Shown here piece by piece: positions 3,847-5,984 of a stretch of DNA of 5,984 nucleotides (the stretch's first letter is position 1; each line of letters begins with the position of its first letter). The translations under genes were made by a program, and so were the position numbers. Origin of the DNA: Tannerella sp. GTDB lineage: Bacteria; Bacteroidota; Bacteroidia; Bacteroidales; Tannerellaceae. The notes beneath the pieces are model-generated. The model saw only the letters and a list, made by a program, of their open reading frames with translations. It did no database searches and was not told the DNA's origin. Where the stretch lies: positions 1 to 5,984 of the forward strand of contig JAIRXI010000151.1 in the NCBI GenBank assembly GCA_031268395.1, in the 5' to 3' direction.

Positions 3847-5984
3847 ATGAAGAAATTGTTTTTTAAGACCGCTATCCTGACAGCCATCGTGATGCTGTCG
3901 ACAGGCGGAGTGAATGAGAAACCGGCGGGCGAACGCGCGCTGCCTGCCGGAAACGTGACGGACGACCCGCTCAAAAGCGGCTTTGCAAATCCGCCCGATG
4001 ACCAGCGCGTCGGCTGCTACTGGTACTGGATCGACGACAAAATCACCCGCGAAGGTGTTGTCGCCGACCTCCACGCGATGAAAAAAGCGGGAATCACCCG
4101 CGCCTACATCGGCCTGACCGGTGGCGGCAAGGAGGTCAAGTTCCTGTCCGAATCCTGGTGGGATCTCCTCCACGCGGCCATGAAAACCGCCACCGAACTC
4201 GACATCGAAATCGGGATGTTCAACTGCCCCGGATGGTCGCAGTCCGGCGGGCCGTGGATCGACCCCTCGCAGTCGATGCGCTATCTCGCCTCCGTTCAGC
4301 GGACGGTGACGGGACCGAAAAAGTTTTCGGAAAAAATGCCCTTTACCCGCGAGCAGATAATCGGTACAGACCGACTGTCCTGGGGCGACGAAAACTATCA
4401 GAGTAAGCCCGAAGATTTTCAGGACGTGAAAATCCTTGCCTTTCCGGTAAGGCCGGCCAACCTCGTGAACCTGTTCGATGCTCCGGGCGCGAAGATTGCG
4501 TTTTCGTCCAATATCGCCGCACGGGAATTTCCCGTCAACCTTCCCGCCAAAGACGAATCGACCATCACGCTGACCCTCCCGAAACCGCTTTCGGCCCAGG
4601 GACTCACCGTCCATATCGACGGCCCGTTCCGCAGCCGGGGGGAGTTGCAGGCTAAGGTCGGCGGCTCGTTCGTCACCGTAAAAAAGTTCGGCATGGACCG
4701 CACCGACACCGGCCTTAGCCGCGGATTCGATCCCTTCGCGCCCTTCGCCGTCTCCTTTCCCGAAACAAAGGCGTCCGAGTTCCGGATTGTCTTCAGCAAC
4801 ACGGGCGACAAATCCTCCGTCACCGGACTGTCCCTCACCGAAGCTCCGGTGATCGAGCGTTATCCCGAAAAAACGTTTGCCAAAATGTTCAACAGCCTTG
4901 CGCCGCCGTGGGAAGCCTTTATGTGGGACCACGAAACGGGCGACGCCTCGCTTTCGATTGACCCGCAAAACGTGATTGACCTTTCCGGCCGCCTTTCCGC
5001 CGACGGCACGCTGACGTGGGACGTCCCGGCCGGCGACTGGGTGATCCTGCGGACGGGAATGATGCCGACCGGCCTCCAAAATTCGCCCGCCATCGAAGGC
5101 GGCGCCGGGCCGGAGGTCGACAAACTTTCATACAAACTCACCCAGTACCATTTCGATGCCTATCTGGGCGAGATTCTCCGCCGCATCCCCGCCGCCGACC
5201 GCAAATCGTGGAAACTGAACATCATGGACTCCTACGAAAAAGGCGGACAGAATTTCACCGACCATTTCATCGAAATATTCAAACAGCGTTACGGTTACGA
5301 CCCCGTCCCCTACCTCCCCTCATACTTCGGTTTTCCGGTCGGATCGCCGGAATTGTCGGACAGATTTCTCTGGGATATGCGCCGACTCGTCGCCGACCGC
5401 ATCGCATACGAATATGCCGGCGCGCTTGCCGACCGTTCCCACGAAAACGGACAGACAACATGGTTTGAGAATTACGGGTCATGGGGTTTCGCAGGAGAAT
5501 TTTTGCAGTACGGCGGACAGGCGGATGAAGTGGGCGGCGAATTTTGGACAAGCGATTTCATCGGCGATGCCGAAATCCGCTGTGCCACCTCCTGCGCGCA
5601 CACTTACGGCAAAACCAAAGTCTGGGCGGAAGCCCTCACTTCCGGCGGAGGACATTACACCTATTACCCGGGCAACCTGAAACGTCGCGCCGACTGGGCG
5701 CTGGCGGAAGGAGTGAACGCTTTCATTCTGCATGTATATATCCAGCAACAGAATGACAATGTGTACCCCGGCGTCGACGCATGGTATAATATACAGTTCA
5801 ACCGCAAAAACACCTGGTTTTCACAACTCGACCTGTACACCGATTATATCCGGCGAAGCGGATTTATGCTGCAAAAAGGCGTTGATGTGGCTGACGTCGC
5901 CTATTTCATCGGCGAAGATGCTCCGAAAATGAGCGGTATCACAGACCCCGCAACGCCGGAAGGTTTCCATTACGACCATATTAA
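3847..5984 (+). CDS. GH106 alpha-L-rhamnosidase, secreted; 3' end beyond the window
   Basis: The frame is open for 712 codons to the right edge with no stop, so the gene is partial; family members are usually around 1,000 residues or more. It should cleave terminal alpha-L-rhamnose from plant or microbial glycans. Seen: a basic, hydrophobic N-terminus (KK then AILTAIVML at 9-17) consistent with a signal peptide, without a lipobox cysteine (first Cys is C57), suggesting periplasmic location. Family-like motifs are CYWYWIDDKITREG at 57-70, FNCPGWSQSGGPWI at 125-138, DSYEKGGQNF at 461-470, WFENYGSW at 539-546 and KVWAEALTSGGGHYT at 591-605. E464 and E595 are the candidate catalytic acid and base; their spacing fits the pair I recall near 461 and 593 in Bacteroides BT0986. 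The ATG follows an AT-rich leader without a Shine-Dalgarno sequence, usual for Bacteroidota. No SusC/SusD genes are in view; they could lie to the right. Confidence 0.92.
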   Translation, partial: MKKLFFKTAILTAIVMLSTGGVNEKPAGERALPAGNVTDDPLKSGFANPPDDQRVGCYWYWIDDKITREGVVADLHAMKKAGITRAYIGLTGGGKEVKFLSESWWDLLHAAMKTATELDIEIGMFNCPGWSQSGGPWIDPSQSMRYLASVQRTVTGPKKFSEKMPFTREQIIGTDRLSWGDENYQSKPEDFQDVKILAFPVRPANLVNLFDAPGAKIAFSSNIAAREFPVNLPAKDESTITLTLPKPLSAQGLTVHIDGPFRSRGELQAKVGGSFVTVKKFGMDRTDTGLSRGFDPFAPFAVSFPETKASEFRIVFSNTGDKSSVTGLSLTEAPVIERYPEKTFAKMFNSLAPPWEAFMWDHETGDASLSIDPQNVIDLSGRLSADGTLTWDVPAGDWVILRTGMMPTGLQNSPAIEGGAGPEVDKLSYKLTQYHFDAYLGEILRRIPAADRKSWKLNIMDSYEKGGQNFTDHFIEIFKQRYGYDPVPYLPSYFGFPVGSPELSDRFLWDMRRLVADRIAYEYAGALADRSHENGQTTWFENYGSWGFAGEFLQYGGQADEVGGEFWTSDFIGDAEIRCATSCAHTYGKTKVWAEALTSGGGHYTYYPGNLKRRADWALAEGVNAFILHVYIQQQNDNVYPGVDAWYNIQFNRKNTWFSQLDLYTDYIRRSGFMLQKGVDVADVAYFIGEDAPKMSGITDPATPEGFHYDHI

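Noticed and set aside
3436..3866. Short frames in the divergent intergenic region (69-103 codons)
   Set aside because: They cross the 23-bp tandem array, whose period would shift frame, or overlap the GH106 start and promoter. No domain or start context supports them.
3826..5079. Minus-strand open frame of 417 codons
   Set aside because: It is antisense to the GH106 gene, which has a signal peptide and family motifs. The antisense product is rich in Arg and Gly with no recognisable fold.

Overview
The window looks like a moderately GC-rich (roughly 55% by eye) piece of a Bacteroidota chromosome, most likely Bacteroidales. Three observations support this. Two intergenic TAnnTTTG boxes match the Bacteroidota sigma factor -7 element. 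Two gene starts (the GroES-like gene and the hydrolase) have AT-rich leaders without a Shine-Dalgarno sequence. The gene content is also typical: an NfnAB pair, a divergent long GroES-like protein of a type common in this phylum, and a secreted GH106 alpha-L-rhamnosidase. I cannot name the genus.

Layout. Positions 1-756 hold no convincing gene. They carry nested repeats: a 22-bp inverted repeat bounding a 181-bp GC-rich block (59-239), a palindromic REP-like repeat (336-415), a 193-bp MITE-like element with 45-bp terminal inverted repeats (478-670), and copies of a short TTAACGATGAAC motif. Positions 757-3428 are a compact minus-strand operon transcribed right to left: GroES-like gene, then nfnA, then nfnB. 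The gap between the first two is 24 bp and nfnA/nfnB overlap by 4 bp. The promoter is probably the TATCTTTG box at 3454-3461. Positions 3429-3846 are a divergent intergenic region with an array of three near-identical 23-bp hairpin repeats, enclosed by a 9-bp stem, and a TACCTTTG promoter box facing right. From 3847 to the right edge runs the first 712 codons of a GH106 gene, cut by the window end.

How the genes work together. NfnA and NfnB should form the cytoplasmic flavoprotein/iron-sulfur complex that links ferredoxin, NADH and NADPH pools by flavin-based electron bifurcation. The GroES-like protein is co-transcribed with them, but whether it helps this complex mature is unknown. The rhamnosidase is a separate, divergently transcribed periplasmic or surface glycan-degradation gene; the rest of any polysaccharide utilisation locus would lie to the right of the window.

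I see no convincing new protein system. The most unusual material is non-coding: the MITE-like element, the cloverleaf-like three-hairpin array, and a heptamer repeat that supplies the last codons and the stop codon of nfnB.
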